From contig JBKPAD010000010.1 of assembly GCA_046726235.1 (NCBI GenBank), positions 186,001 to 250,000 of the forward strand: DNA of 64,000 nucleotides, given 5' to 3'. A model generated the notes under the pieces. The model ran no database searches. It was not told where the DNA came from and worked only from the letters and a program-made list of their open reading frames with translations. Below, in pieces: positions 55,808 through 64,000 of this stretch. Each line of letters begins with the position of its first letter. The stretch's first letter is position 1. The position numbers and the translations under genes are program-made. Origin of the DNA: Nitricoxidireducens sp046726235. GTDB lineage: Bacteria > Pseudomonadota > Gammaproteobacteria > Burkholderiales > Rhodocyclaceae.

Positions 55808-56671
55808 ATGAAGTCTAGTCGTTCGGAATACGTCACCCTGCGCGGACGCCGCCTGCATTGCCGCGAGTGGGGCGAGGCCGAAGCGCCCAAGCTGTTCATG
55901 CTGCATGGCTGGGGCGACGCATCGGCGAGCTTCCAGTTCGTGGTCGATGCGCTGGTGCGCGAGTGGCATGTGGTGGCGCCTGACTGGCGCGGCTTCGGGC
56001 GCTCGCAGGGCAACGGCGACGCCTACTGGTTTCCCGATTACATCGCCGATCTCGACGGATTGCTCCAGCATTGCTCGCCGGCCGAGCCTACGCGCATCGT
56101 CGGCCATAGCCTGGGCGGCAATGCGGCGATGCTCTACGCGGGCATCAGGCCCGAGCGCGTGGCGGGCATCGTCAATCTCGAGGGCTTCGGGCTGGCGCCG
56201 GTCGATCCGGCGCAGGCGCCGGAGCGCTTCGCCAAGTGGCTCGGTCAGGTTCGCGAGAACGGGGCGGGCTTCCGCACCTACCCGGATGCGGGGGCTTTCG
56301 CGGCACGCTTGCGCCACGACAATCCCCGGCTGACGCCGGAACGAGCGGCCTTCCTCGCCGCGCATCTGACCGAGCCGGTCGAGGGCGGCGTGCGCATGGC
56401 GGCCGACCCTTGCCATCGCTGGGTAAATCCGGTGCTCTACCGGATCGAGGAGGCGCAGGCGTGCTGGCGGCGTGTGAGGGCGCCCACCTTGTGGCTGCGC
56501 GGCGACGATTCCGCGTACGTGCGCGAATACATTCGCGACGAGGCCGACTATAGTGCGCGGCTTGCCTGCGTCGCCGGCGCGCGTTCGCTTGAACTCGCCG
56601 GCTGCGGGCACAATCTGCATCACGACAGGCCGGAGGAAGTGGCCCGTCTCACGGAGGAGTTTTTCGCTTGA
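55808..56671 (+). CDS. Alpha/beta hydrolase
   Basis: A 287-residue cytosolic serine hydrolase. Oxyanion turn LHGWGDASASF, nucleophile Ser101 in GHSLGGNAAMLY, an acid after beta-7 (WLRGDDSAYV) and the C-terminal histidine in GCGHNLHHDRPEEVA. DWRGFGRS is typical of the family. The TGA overlaps the TTG start of the next gene. Substrate unknown. Confidence 0.88.
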   Translation: MKSSRSEYVTLRGRRLHCREWGEAEAPKLFMLHGWGDASASFQFVVDALVREWHVVAPDWRGFGRSQGNGDAYWFPDYIADLDGLLQHCSPAEPTRIVGHSLGGNAAMLYAGIRPERVAGIVNLEGFGLAPVDPAQAPERFAKWLGQVRENGAGFRTYPDAGAFAARLRHDNPRLTPERAAFLAAHLTEPVEGGVRMAADPCHRWVNPVLYRIEEAQACWRRVRAPTLWLRGDDSAYVREYIRDEADYSARLACVAGARSLELAGCGHNLHHDRPEEVARLTEEFFA

Positions 56672-57519
56672 GTTTTCCAGTCAATCTGAATGCCGACCTG
56701 CATTGCCACTCGACCGTCTCCGACGGCCTGCTGGCGCCGGGCGAGTTGGCGCGGCGCGCCAAGGCCAATGGCGTCGAACTCTGGGCGCTGACCGACCACG
56801 ACGAGATCGGCGGCCTGCCGGAGGCGCGCGCGGTGGCGGCGGAGGTCGGCTTGCCGTTCGTCAATGGCGTCGAGGTTTCGGTGTCTTGGGGCGAGGACCA
56901 GACGGTGCATATCGTCGGCCTCGGCTTCGACGACGCCTACGCGCCGCTGGTCGAGGGGCTGGCGACGGTGCGCGGCGGGCGCGATTCGCGCGCCCAGCGC
57001 ATGGCGGCGGAGCTCGACAAGGTCGGCATCCACGGCGCCTACGAGGGCGCGCTCAAGTACGTCGGCAATCCGGCGCTGATCTCGCGCTCGCATTTCGCGC
57101 GCTACATCGTCGAGCTGGGCCACGCGAAGGAAGTGAAGTCGGTGTTCGACTGGTGGCTCGCCAAGGGCAAGCCGGGCTACGTCTCCCATCCGTGGGCGAC
57201 CATGGAGCAGGCGCTCGGCTGGATCCGGGGCGCGGGCGGCATCGCCGTCGTGGCGCATCCGGGGCGCTACCGCCTCTCCAAGGCCGAGCTCCACGAGATG
57301 TTCGGCGTCTTCAAGGATCTCGGCGGGCGCGGCATTGAGGTGATCTCGGGCTCCCACGCGGAGGAGCAGACGCTCGAATGCGCGCGGGCGGCGCGGGAGT
57401 TCGGTTTCCTCGCCTCGCGCGCATCGGACTTCCATGGTCCCGGCGAAAGCTGGATCGACCTCGGCAAGCTGCCGCCGCTGCCCGAAGACCTGACGCCGGT
57501 GTGGAGCGAGCTGTCATGA
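56668..57519 (+). CDS. rnm: PHP-domain phosphoesterase (RNase AM/YciV-like)
   Basis: A 283-residue PHP phosphoesterase. Metal-binding motifs: ADLHCHSTVSDG, WALTDHDEIGG, GVEVSVSW, SRSHFARYI, VVAHPGRYR and the terminal SDFHGPG. Family members such as YciV/TrpH remove 5' nucleotides or dephosphorylate 3',5'-bisphosphates. The start is TTG 56668 inside the stop of the previous gene, since the conserved N-terminus begins there. Its end overlaps the next ATG by 4 bp. TrpH/YciV and YciO are adjacent in many proteobacteria. Confidence 0.88.
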   Translation: MSFPVNLNADLHCHSTVSDGLLAPGELARRAKANGVELWALTDHDEIGGLPEARAVAAEVGLPFVNGVEVSVSWGEDQTVHIVGLGFDDAYAPLVEGLATVRGGRDSRAQRMAAELDKVGIHGAYEGALKYVGNPALISRSHFARYIVELGHAKEVKSVFDWWLAKGKPGYVSHPWATMEQALGWIRGAGGIAVVAHPGRYRLSKAELHEMFGVFKDLGGRGIEVISGSHAEEQTLECARAAREFGFLASRASDFHGPGESWIDLGKLPPLPEDLTPVWSELS

Positions 57520-58142
57520 GCCAGTTCTTCACCGTCCATCCCGTGCAGCCGCAGCCGCGGCTGGTCAAGCAGGCGGCCGAGATCGTGCGCGGCGGCGGCT
57601 TGGTCGCGCTGCCGACCGACTCGGCCTACGCGTTGGCCGGGCACCTCGGCGACGCCGCGCTGCTCGATCGCATCCGCCGCATCCGCGGCGTCGACGAGCG
57701 CCACCATTTCACGCTGTTGTGCCGCGACCTCTCGGAGATCGCCACCTACGCCCGCGTCGACAACGTCATTTTCCGGCTGCTCAAGGCGACGACGCCCGGC
57801 AGCTACACCTTCATCCTGGAAGGCACGCGCGAGCTGCCGCGCCGCGTGCTGCACCCGAAGCGCAAGACCATCGGCCTGCGCGTGCCGGACCACCCGCTGG
57901 TGCTGGCGCTGCTGGAGGAACTGAACGAGCCGATGCTGAGTTCGACGCTGATTCCGGCCGGCGAGGAGGCGCCGCTGTCCGACCCCGAGGAAATTCGCGA
58001 GCGGCTGGCGAAGCAGGTCGACCTGGTCATCGACGCCGGCCCCTGCGGCGCTGAGGCGACGACGGTGATCAACCTTTCCGGCGGTTCGCCGGAACTGGTG
58101 CGCGCCGGGCGCGGTTCGCTGGCGCCGTTCGGGCTCGAATAG
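57516..58142 (+). CDS. yciO: YciO (Sua5/YrdC/TsaC family) protein
   Basis: A 208-residue protein of the threonylcarbamoyl-AMP synthase fold: QAAEIVRGGGLVALPTDSAYALAG, HFTLLCRDLSEIATYARVDN, PGSYTFILEGTRELPRRVLHPKRKTIGLRVPDHP, and STVINLSGG-like TTVINLSGGSPELVRAGRG. The sequence tracks YciO rather than TsaC. Coupled to rnm by a 4-bp overlap. Confidence 0.9.
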   Translation: MSQFFTVHPVQPQPRLVKQAAEIVRGGGLVALPTDSAYALAGHLGDAALLDRIRRIRGVDERHHFTLLCRDLSEIATYARVDNVIFRLLKATTPGSYTFILEGTRELPRRVLHPKRKTIGLRVPDHPLVLALLEELNEPMLSSTLIPAGEEAPLSDPEEIRERLAKQVDLVIDAGPCGAEATTVINLSGGSPELVRAGRGSLAPFGLE

Positions 58143-58187
58143 CCCCTCTGTTAGAATCCGCGGCTCCCGTTTCGGCTCCCCGTCTGC

Positions 58188-58835
58188 ATGGACTTCGACA
58201 TCCAGAAGCTCGCGATCTACGCGCTTCCGGTCATTTTCGCGATCACGCTGCACGAGGCGGCGCACGGCTATGTCGCGCGCCACTTCGGCGACGACACGGC
58301 GTGGAAGCTCGGTCGCGTCAGCCTCAATCCGGTGCGGCACATCGACCCGATCGGGACGATCCTCGTTCCGGTGCTGATCCTGATCGCCACGCAGGCCAGT
58401 TTCCTGTTCGGCTGGGCGAAGCCGGTGCCGGTGGAGTTCGGCAACCTGCGCCGGCCCAAGCAGGACATGCTCTGGGTGGCGGCGGCGGGCCCGGCGGCGA
58501 ACCTCTTCATGGCCTTCTGCTGGGCCTTCGTGCTGAAGCTCACGGTGCTGATGCCCGAGCATCCCTACAGCGAGGCGCTGGCCGAGATGAGCCGCGCCGG
58601 CCTTCTGGTCAACACCGGCCTGATGCTGCTCAACCTGCTGCCGATACCGCCGCTGGACGGCGGCCGCATCGCCGTGAGCCTGCTGCCGCACGCGGCGGCG
58701 TGGAAGTTCGCGCAGATCGAGCGCTACGGCCTGTTCATCCTGCTCGGCATGCTGTTCCTCGGCGTGCTCGACCAGATCATGTTTCCCCTGATGGGGCTCT
58801 TCCTGCTGCTGATTAAGGCGCTGTTCGGTATCTGA
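58188..58835 (+). CDS. Site-2 protease family (M50) membrane metallopeptidase
   Basis: A 215-residue polytopic protein. Zinc site HEAAH at residues 22-26 in the first hydrophobic segment, and the third ligand in the NLLPIPPLDGGRI motif. Five or so membrane segments, no PDZ domain, so it is the short Rv-type or SpoIVFB-like group rather than RseP. Substrate unknown. One base from trpS. Confidence 0.88.
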   Translation: MDFDIQKLAIYALPVIFAITLHEAAHGYVARHFGDDTAWKLGRVSLNPVRHIDPIGTILVPVLILIATQASFLFGWAKPVPVEFGNLRRPKQDMLWVAAAGPAANLFMAFCWAFVLKLTVLMPEHPYSEALAEMSRAGLLVNTGLMLLNLLPIPPLDGGRIAVSLLPHAAAWKFAQIERYGLFILLGMLFLGVLDQIMFPLMGLFLLLIKALFGI

Positions 58836-58836
58836 T

Positions 58837-60039
58837 ATGTACGCGGAAAAAGTTCTCTCCGGCATGCGCCCGACCGGGCGGCTGCACCTCGGCCACTACC
58901 ACGGCGTGCTCGCCAACTGGATCAAGCTCCAGCACGAGTACCCGTGCCTGTTCTTCGTCGCCGACTGGCATGCGCTGACCACCGCCTACGACGAGCCGGG
59001 CACGATCACACAGAACACCTGGGACATGGTGGTCGACTGGCTGGCGGCCGGCGTCGATCCCTCGCAGGCGACGCTGTTCATCCAGTCGCGCGTGCCCGAG
59101 CATGCCGAGCTGCATCTCCTGATGTCGATGATGACGCCGCTGGGCTGGCTGGAGCGCGTGCCGACCTACAAGGACCAGCAGGAGAAGCTGACGCACAAGG
59201 ACCTCACCACCTACGGCTTCCTCGGCTATCCGCTGCTGCAGGCGGCCGACATCCTGATCTACCGCGCCGACAAGGTGCCGGTCGGCGAGGACCAGGTGCC
59301 GCACATCGAATTCACGCGCGAGATCGCGCGCCGCTTCAACCACCTCTATGGCCGCGAGCCGGGCTTCGAGGAAAAGGCGAAGGAGTCGGTCAAGAAGCTC
59401 GGCTCCAAGCGCGCCAAGCTCTACGAGGAACTGCGCACGCGCTTCCAGGAGAAGGGCGAGGAGGACGCGCTGGAGCAGGCCAAGGCGCTGCTCAACGAGA
59501 CCCAGAATCTCTCTCTCGGCGACAAGGAGCGGCTGTTCGGCTACCTCGAGGGCGGCGGCAAGATGATCCTCGTCGAGCCCGGCGCGCTGCTGACGGCGGC
59601 CTCGCGCATGCCGGGCCTCGACGGCCAGAAGATGTCCAAGTCCTACGGCAACACCATCGCGCTGCGCGAGGACGAGGAGTCGATCAAGAAGAAGATCCGC
59701 ACCATGCAGACCGACCCGGCGCGCGTGCGCCGCACCGATCCGGGCGATCCGGAGAAGTGCCCGGTCTGGCAATTCCACCTGATCTACTCGAACGACGAGG
59801 TCAAGGGCTGGGTGCAGCAGGGCTGCCGCACGGCCGGTATCGGCTGCATCGAATGCAAGCAGCCGGTCATCGAGGGCGTGCTGGCCGAGCAGGCGCCGAT
59901 GCGCGAGCGCGCCCGCATGTACGAGGAAGATCCGGCGCTGGTGAAGAACATCATCGCCGACGGCTGCGAGAAGGCGCGCAAGCTGGCGCAGGAAACCATG
60001 CGCGACGTGCGCGAGGCGATCGGCCTCGACTATTCCTGA
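58837..60039 (+). CDS. trpS: Tryptophanyl-tRNA synthetase
   Basis: A 400-residue class Ic synthetase. SGMRPTGRLHLGHYHGVLANW has the HIGH equivalent; GQKMSKSYGNTI the KMSKS loop; GYPLLQAADILIYRADKVPVGEDQ the tryptophan pocket. It is longer than the 330-residue enteric form through extra central and C-terminal sequence (GIGCIECKQPVIEGVLAE), as in other betaproteobacteria. Confidence 0.96.
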   Translation: MYAEKVLSGMRPTGRLHLGHYHGVLANWIKLQHEYPCLFFVADWHALTTAYDEPGTITQNTWDMVVDWLAAGVDPSQATLFIQSRVPEHAELHLLMSMMTPLGWLERVPTYKDQQEKLTHKDLTTYGFLGYPLLQAADILIYRADKVPVGEDQVPHIEFTREIARRFNHLYGREPGFEEKAKESVKKLGSKRAKLYEELRTRFQEKGEEDALEQAKALLNETQNLSLGDKERLFGYLEGGGKMILVEPGALLTAASRMPGLDGQKMSKSYGNTIALREDEESIKKKIRTMQTDPARVRRTDPGDPEKCPVWQFHLIYSNDEVKGWVQQGCRTAGIGCIECKQPVIEGVLAEQAPMRERARMYEEDPALVKNIIADGCEKARKLAQETMRDVREAIGLDYS

Positions 60040-60046
60040 CCTGACG

Positions 60047-60514
60047 ATGCTGAACGCCGCGACCGAAGAGGAACTGCTGAAGGCGATCCACGAGATCTTC
60101 GTGGACCGCATTCCGTTCAATCGCGTGCTCGGCATCGACGTCGTCTCGCTCAACCACGACTGCCCGGAGGTGCGTTTCGAGATGCGGCCCGAACTCGTGG
60201 GAAACTTCAACCGCGGCATGCTGCACGGCGGCGTGATCTCGTCGGTGCACGACCTCACCGGCGGGCTGGTCGCCTATCTCGCCCTGCAGCAGAAGCTCAA
60301 GGACCGGCCGATCGAGGAGCGCATGGAGCGCTTCGCGCGCATCGGCACCATCGACCTGCGCGTCGATTACCTGCGGCCCGGGCTGGGCAAGTGGTTCACC
60401 TGCAAGGGGAAGCCCCTGCGCACCGGCAACAAGGTCGCGGTGGCGAGCATGGAATTGCGCAACGATGCCGGCGAGTTGATCTCGGTCGCCACCGGCGCAT
60501 ACACGGTGTCCTGA
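60047..60514 (+). CDS. Hotdog-fold thioesterase (YigI/PaaI-like)
   Basis: A 155-residue thioesterase. NRGMLHGGVISSVHDLTGGLVAYLAL is the hotdog helix with the family HGG; IDLRVDYLRPGLGKWFTCKG and ASMELRNDAGELISVATGAYTV complete the sheet. Likely cleaves an acyl-CoA; the length equals YigI. Its stop overlaps the scpA ATG by one base. Confidence 0.88.
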   Translation: MLNAATEEELLKAIHEIFVDRIPFNRVLGIDVVSLNHDCPEVRFEMRPELVGNFNRGMLHGGVISSVHDLTGGLVAYLALQQKLKDRPIEERMERFARIGTIDLRVDYLRPGLGKWFTCKGKPLRTGNKVAVASMELRNDAGELISVATGAYTVS

Positions 60515-61365
60515 TGAATACCGAAGCGACGATCGAAACCCCGGAAGCCGCGCCGCTGCCGCACGAGCCCCACATCTCCAAGCTCTACGGCGAGCCGATG
60601 ACGGCGATGCCGCGCGACCTCTACATCCCGCCGGATGCGCTCGAGGTGTTCCTCGACGCCTTCGAGGGGCCGCTCGACCTGCTGCTCTACCTGATCCGCA
60701 AGGCCAACCTCAACATCCTCGACATCCCGATGGCGCCGCTGACGGCGCAGTACCTGAAGTACGTCGACGAGATGCGCAAGCGCAACCTCGAGCTGGCCGC
60801 CGACTACCTGCTGATGGCGGCGATGCTGGTCGAGATCAAGTCGCGCCTGCTGCTGCCGCGGCCGCCGAAGGCCGAGACCGGCGAGCCGGAGGACCCGCGC
60901 GCCGAACTGGTGCGCCGCCTGCTCGAATACGAGCGCATGAAGGCCGCCGCGGCGCAGATCGACGCCTTGCCGCAGGCGCGCCGCGACTTCGAATGGGTGA
61001 ACGTGTGGGTCACCGACGAGGTCGCCGAGCGCATGCCCGAGGTGAACCTGCACGACCTGCAGGTCGCGTGGCTGACGCTGATGAAGCAGGCGCGCATGAC
61101 ACAGCACCACCGCGTGAAGAAGGAAGAGCTGTCGGTGCGCGAGCACATGACGCTGGTGCTGCGCAAGCTCGCCGGCCGCGGCTACGTCGTCTTCGAGGAC
61201 CTGTTCGACGTCGCCGCCGGCGCCCCGAGCCTGGTCGTCAATTTTCTCGCCGTGCTCGAACTGGCGCGCGAGAGCCTGATCGAAATCACCCAGAACGAGG
61301 CCTTGGCGCCCATCTACGTCAAACTGCCGGAACACGCCGATGACACTCACGCTCTACAAGCCTGA
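60514..61365 (+). CDS. scpA: Segregation and condensation protein A
   Basis: A 283-residue kleisin that bridges SMC heads with ScpB in the condensin complex. EVFLDAFEGPLDLLLYLIRKANLNILDIPMAPLTAQYL is the N-terminal kleisin signature; LAADYLLMAAMLVEIKSRLLLP follows; the C-terminal winged helix covers VVFEDLFDVAAGAPSLVVNFLAVLEL. It overlaps scpB by 26 bp. Confidence 0.95.
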   Translation: MNTEATIETPEAAPLPHEPHISKLYGEPMTAMPRDLYIPPDALEVFLDAFEGPLDLLLYLIRKANLNILDIPMAPLTAQYLKYVDEMRKRNLELAADYLLMAAMLVEIKSRLLLPRPPKAETGEPEDPRAELVRRLLEYERMKAAAAQIDALPQARRDFEWVNVWVTDEVAERMPEVNLHDLQVAWLTLMKQARMTQHHRVKKEELSVREHMTLVLRKLAGRGYVVFEDLFDVAAGAPSLVVNFLAVLELARESLIEITQNEALAPIYVKLPEHADDTHALQA

Positions 61366-62080
61366 CGACTACAAGATCGTGCTCGAGACCGCGCTGCTCG
61401 CGGCCGGCGATCCCATGCCGCTGCCTGAGCTCAAGAAGCTGTTCGACGAGGAATTCGACGACGACACCTGGCGCACGCTGCTCGACGACCTGCGCCGCGA
61501 CTGGGCCAACCGCGGCGTCGAACTGGTGCAGCTCGCCACCGGCTGGCGCTTCCAGACGCGCCCCGAATACCAGGCCTTCCTGGACCGGCTGAAGAACGAG
61601 CGGCCGCCGAAGTATTCGCGCGCCGTGATGGAGACGCTGGCGATCATCGCCTACCGCCAGCCGGTGACGCGCGGCGACATCGAGGACATCCGCGGCGTCG
61701 CCGTGTCGCCCAACATCCTCAAGACGTTGGAGACGCGTGGCTGGATCGATACCGTCGGCCACCGCGACGCGCCCGGCCGCCCGGCGCTCTACGCCACGAC
61801 GCGGAAGTTCCTCGACGACCTCGCGCTGCGCAGCCTGTCCGAACTGCCGCCGCTGACCGAAATCGAAAAGGTGATGGACCTCGCCGAGGCGCCCGCCACC
61901 CAGCAGGAGCTCGCCGCGGACGCACCGCCCGAAGCGGCCGGGCCCGCAACCGAAACACCGGCGCAAGCCGCCGACCAGACCGATACCCAAGAGGTGATGG
62001 ACCTTGCCGACACCCCCGCGCCCCAAGAAGACCTCCTCACCGCAGCCGAGCCCGAAGCGGACCAGCAGCGGCAAGCGTAG
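61340..62080 (+). CDS. scpB: Segregation and condensation protein B
   Basis: A 246-residue double winged-helix protein. LETALLAAGDPMPLPELKKLFDEEF, TGWRFQTRPEY, YSRAVMETLAIIAYRQPVTRGDIEDIRGVAVSPNIL and GRPALYATTRKFLDDLALRSLSELPPL are family markers. A disordered Ala/Pro/Glu tail of about 60 residues follows, twice carrying EVMDLA-like motifs. The tail overlaps the next gene by 77 bp. Confidence 0.95.
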   Translation: MTLTLYKPDDYKIVLETALLAAGDPMPLPELKKLFDEEFDDDTWRTLLDDLRRDWANRGVELVQLATGWRFQTRPEYQAFLDRLKNERPPKYSRAVMETLAIIAYRQPVTRGDIEDIRGVAVSPNILKTLETRGWIDTVGHRDAPGRPALYATTRKFLDDLALRSLSELPPLTEIEKVMDLAEAPATQQELAADAPPEAAGPATETPAQAADQTDTQEVMDLADTPAPQEDLLTAAEPEADQQRQA

Positions 62081-62933
62081 CCCGCTGCGCCCGCCGGCCG
62101 CCAAGGCGGCGCCGCCGGGCGGTCGCGGACGCATCCGCACGCCCGCCGAGCCTGTCGTCGAGGAGACCGTCAAGCTGCAGAAGGCGCTCGCCGACGCCGG
62201 CTTCGGGTCGCGCCGTGAGCTCGAGCAGTGGATCGCCGACGGGCGCGTGTTCGTCAACAGCGAGCCGGCGCACCTCGGCCAGCGCATCGGCGCCGGCGAC
62301 CGCGTGCGCGTCAATGGCCGCCTGGTGAACATCAAGTTCTCGGCGCGCCTGCCGCGCGTGCTGATCTATCACAAGCCGGAAGGCGAGATCGTCTCGCGCG
62401 ACGACCCGGAAAAGCGTGCCAGCGTGTTCGAGAAGCTGCCGCGCGTCCATGGCGGGCGCTGGATCGCCATCGGCCGCCTCGACTTCAATTCCTGCGGCCT
62501 GCTGCTGTTCACCACCAGCGGCGAGCTCGCCAACCGCCTGATGCACCCGCGCTACGGCCTGGAGCGCGAGTACGCCGTGCGCACCCTGGGCGAACTAAGC
62601 GAGGAGGCCGCCGAGCGGCTGACGACCGGCATCGAGCTCGGCGACGGCACGGCGCGCTTCCTGCGCCTGCTGGCGGCGGGCGGCGAGGGCGCCAACCGCT
62701 GGTACAACGTCACCCTGACGGAAGGCCGCAACCGCGAGGTGCGCCGCATGTTCGAGGCCGTCGGCGTCACCGTCAGCCGGCTGATGCGGGTCCGCTACGG
62801 CCCGGTCGCGCTGCCTTCGAACCTGAAGCGCGGCCAGGTGCGCGAGCTCGAGCCGGAGGTGGTCTCGAAGCTGCTTGCGGTGCTGGCGGCGCAGCCGGCA
62901 ACCGGGGAGCCGGAGCCCCCTGCCGAGGGCTAA
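62004..62933 (+). CDS. rluB: 23S rRNA pseudouridine synthase RluB
   Basis: A 309-residue RsuA-type synthase: S4 domain (KLQKALADAGFGSRRELEQWIADGRVFVNSEPAHLG), catalytic GRLDFNSCGLLLFTT with the nucleophile Asp, LEREYAVRT, and LTEGRNREVRRMFEAVGVTVSRLMRVRYGP. The first 50 residues are basic and Pro/Ser/Lys-rich. TTG 62004 is the only reasonable start giving that tail; a start further in, at the S4 domain, cannot be excluded. Modifies U2605-equivalent by family knowledge. Confidence 0.9.
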   Translation: MPTPPRPKKTSSPQPSPKRTSSGKRSPLRPPAAKAAPPGGRGRIRTPAEPVVEETVKLQKALADAGFGSRRELEQWIADGRVFVNSEPAHLGQRIGAGDRVRVNGRLVNIKFSARLPRVLIYHKPEGEIVSRDDPEKRASVFEKLPRVHGGRWIAIGRLDFNSCGLLLFTTSGELANRLMHPRYGLEREYAVRTLGELSEEAAERLTTGIELGDGTARFLRLLAAGGEGANRWYNVTLTEGRNREVRRMFEAVGVTVSRLMRVRYGPVALPSNLKRGQVRELEPEVVSKLLAVLAAQPATGEPEPPAEG

Positions 62934-62958
62934 AAAGCCAGAAAAATCCGCAGCCTGA

Positions 62959-62988
62959 TTGCATCCGCCCCGGCCGCGCTGATATACT
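62959..62988 (+). promoter_or_regulatory. Promoter of the rimP-nusA operon
   Basis: -35 TTGCAT (62959-62964), 18-bp spacer, -10 TATACT (62983-62988). Confidence 0.65.
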
Positions 62989-63033
62989 CCGCGCGTTTTG
63001 TTGTTGGGCACCGTTCTCGGGGTAGAGAGAAAG

Positions 63034-63057
63034 AATGGGCTTTCGAGCCCATTTTTT
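63034..63057 (+). terminator. Leader terminator (attenuator) before rimP
   Basis: Perfect stem AATGGGCT / AGCCCATT, loop TTCG, followed by a T6 run. It lies between promoter and gene, 16 nt before the rimP ATG, so it must be bypassed for rimP-nusA expression; rimP leaders with such terminators are known in proteobacteria. Confidence 0.8.
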
Positions 63058-63073
63058 ATTTGTGTTTTCGGAA

Positions 63074-63520
63074 ATGCAACTGGCTGAACTGATCGAACAG
63101 GCTGTTACCGGACTTGGTTACGAACTCGTCGATATCGAGACGAGTCCCCGCGGCCGCCTGCTCCGCGTCTTCATCGACCGCCCGGCGGGCGACGGCAAGG
63201 ACGCTGGGATCACCGTCGACGACTGCGCCACCGTCAGCAACCACCTGACGCGGCTGTTCACCGTCGAGAACATCGATTACGACCGGCTGGAAATTTCCTC
63301 CCCTGGGCTCGACCGTCCGCTGAAGAAGGCGTCCGACTTTGTGCGTTTCGCCGGCCAGGAGGCGCAGTTCAAGCTGCGCGTGCCGGTCGGCAATCAGCGC
63401 AACTTCACCGGCACCATCCTCGGCGAGGGAGACGGCCGCGTGCGCTTCGATGTCGGCGGCACGGAGATGGAGTTCGCGCTCGACAACATCGATAAGGCGC
63501 GATTGGTGCCCAAGTTCTGA
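63074..63520 (+). CDS. rimP: Ribosome maturation factor RimP
   Basis: A 148-residue 30S maturation factor. LIEQAVTGLGYELVDIETSPRGRLLRVFIDRP, VDDCATVSNHLTRLFTVE, YDRLEISSPGLDRPLKKASDFVRFAGQ and the C-terminal SH3-like barrel ending FALDNIDKARLVPKF. Start 63074 (MQLAELIEQ) is preferred; upstream in-frame ATG 63035 lies inside the terminator stem. Confidence 0.95.
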   Translation: MQLAELIEQAVTGLGYELVDIETSPRGRLLRVFIDRPAGDGKDAGITVDDCATVSNHLTRLFTVENIDYDRLEISSPGLDRPLKKASDFVRFAGQEAQFKLRVPVGNQRNFTGTILGEGDGRVRFDVGGTEMEFALDNIDKARLVPKF

Positions 63521-63547
63521 ATATATGAATCTGTCGGAGGGACTCGA

Positions 63548-64000
63548 ATGAGCCGCGAGATGTTGCTGTTGGTAGACGCCCTGGCGCGCGAGAAGAACGT
63601 GGCCAAGGATACGGTGTTTGCCGCCCTTGAGCTGGCCCTGGCCTCCGCGACGAAGAAGCGCATCAACGACGAGGCCGACGTGCGCGTCGAGGTGAATCGC
63701 GAGACGGGCGACTTCGAAGCCTTCCGCCGCTGGCTGGTCGTCGAGGACGACCTGGTCGAGAACCCCGAACAGCAGATCGGCCTGACCGACGCCCGCGAGC
63801 AGCTGCCCGACGTGCAGCTCGACGACTTCCTCGAGGAAGGCCTCGAGCCGGTCGATTTCGGCCGCATCGGCGCCCAGGCCGCCAAGCAGGTCATCCTGCA
63901 GAAGATCCGCGACGCCGAGCGCGAGCAGATCCTCTCCGACTTCCTCGAGCGCAAGGAGCACCTGGTCACCGGCCAGGTCAAGCGCATGGAGAAGGGCGAC
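63548..64000 (+). CDS. nusA: Transcription termination/antitermination factor NusA (partial)
   Basis: The first 151 residues of NusA, cut by the window end. SREMLLLVDALAREKNVAKDTVFAALELALASATKK is the conserved N-terminal RNA-polymerase-binding domain; VNRETGDFEAFRRWLVVEDDLVENPEQQI and FGRIGAQAAKQVILQKIRDAER follow, entering the S1 domain. GGAGGGAC lies about 7 bp before ATG 63548. Confidence 0.95.
   Translation, partial: MSREMLLLVDALAREKNVAKDTVFAALELALASATKKRINDEADVRVEVNRETGDFEAFRRWLVVEDDLVENPEQQIGLTDAREQLPDVQLDDFLEEGLEPVDFGRIGAQAAKQVILQKIRDAEREQILSDFLERKEHLVTGQVKRMEKGD

Overview
The window is a GC-rich bacterial chromosome segment, almost certainly from a betaproteobacterium and probably Rhodocyclales-like. 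Three observations support this: the gene orders pyrG-kdsA-eno-ftsB and trpS-scpA-scpB-rluB-rimP-nusA, a PEP-CTERM exported protein, and the many translationally coupled, closely packed genes. The organism name is inferred from synteny only. No rRNA, tRNA, CRISPR array, transposase or phage gene was seen.

Layout. 0-9 kb: isochorismatase-like hydrolase, DUF1302 outer-membrane protein, hybrid histidine kinase, then the housekeeping run pyrG-kdsA-(two small barrel proteins)-eno-ftsB. 9-16.5 kb: gamma-carbonic anhydrase and thioredoxin-like pair, a diguanylate cyclase, yaeQ, small conserved genes and deaD. Two 95%-identical, highly folded 265-bp repeats lie here, each filling a gap between convergent genes. 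16.5-18.4 kb: a lower-GC insertion scar with an odd lipoprotein, a 66-bp tandem duplication, a HigA antitoxin fragment and an antitoxin-like small ORF. 18.4-33 kb: HEAT protein, mutarotase, flavoprotein, PEP-CTERM protein, sensor kinase, truC, S4 protein, ylqF, RNA methyltransferase, slyX, rlhA, ettA and unknown genes. 33.1-33.4 kb: a second type of nested-palindrome element.

33.4-50 kb is dominated by C3 organic-acid metabolism. It holds a lipoyl-domain protein and an ACT-domain regulator, a single-chain pyruvate carboxylase, a chemoreceptor, and a long minus-strand operon lutA-lutC-lutB-dld-dctQ-dctM-dctP for lactate oxidation and TRAP uptake. A divergent FadR/LldR-type regulator faces this operon. 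Both promoters of the divergent pair can be read, and each is followed by the same GTGGT-N3-ACCAA operator.

50-55.5 kb: the glycine cleavage genes gcvT-gcvH-gcvP, ending in a coupled diheme cytochrome c and preceded by a tandem glycine riboswitch with an intrinsic terminator. 55.4-64 kb: KTSC-like protein, hydrolase, PHP phosphatase, YciO-type protein, site-2 protease, trpS, hotdog thioesterase, scpA, scpB, rluB, rimP with an attenuator-like leader, and nusA cut by the window end.

The most unusual material is non-coding. There are two structured-repeat families in convergent intergenic gaps, and a REP-like palindrome that occurs once between gcvP and gcvH and once inside the lutC coding sequence.
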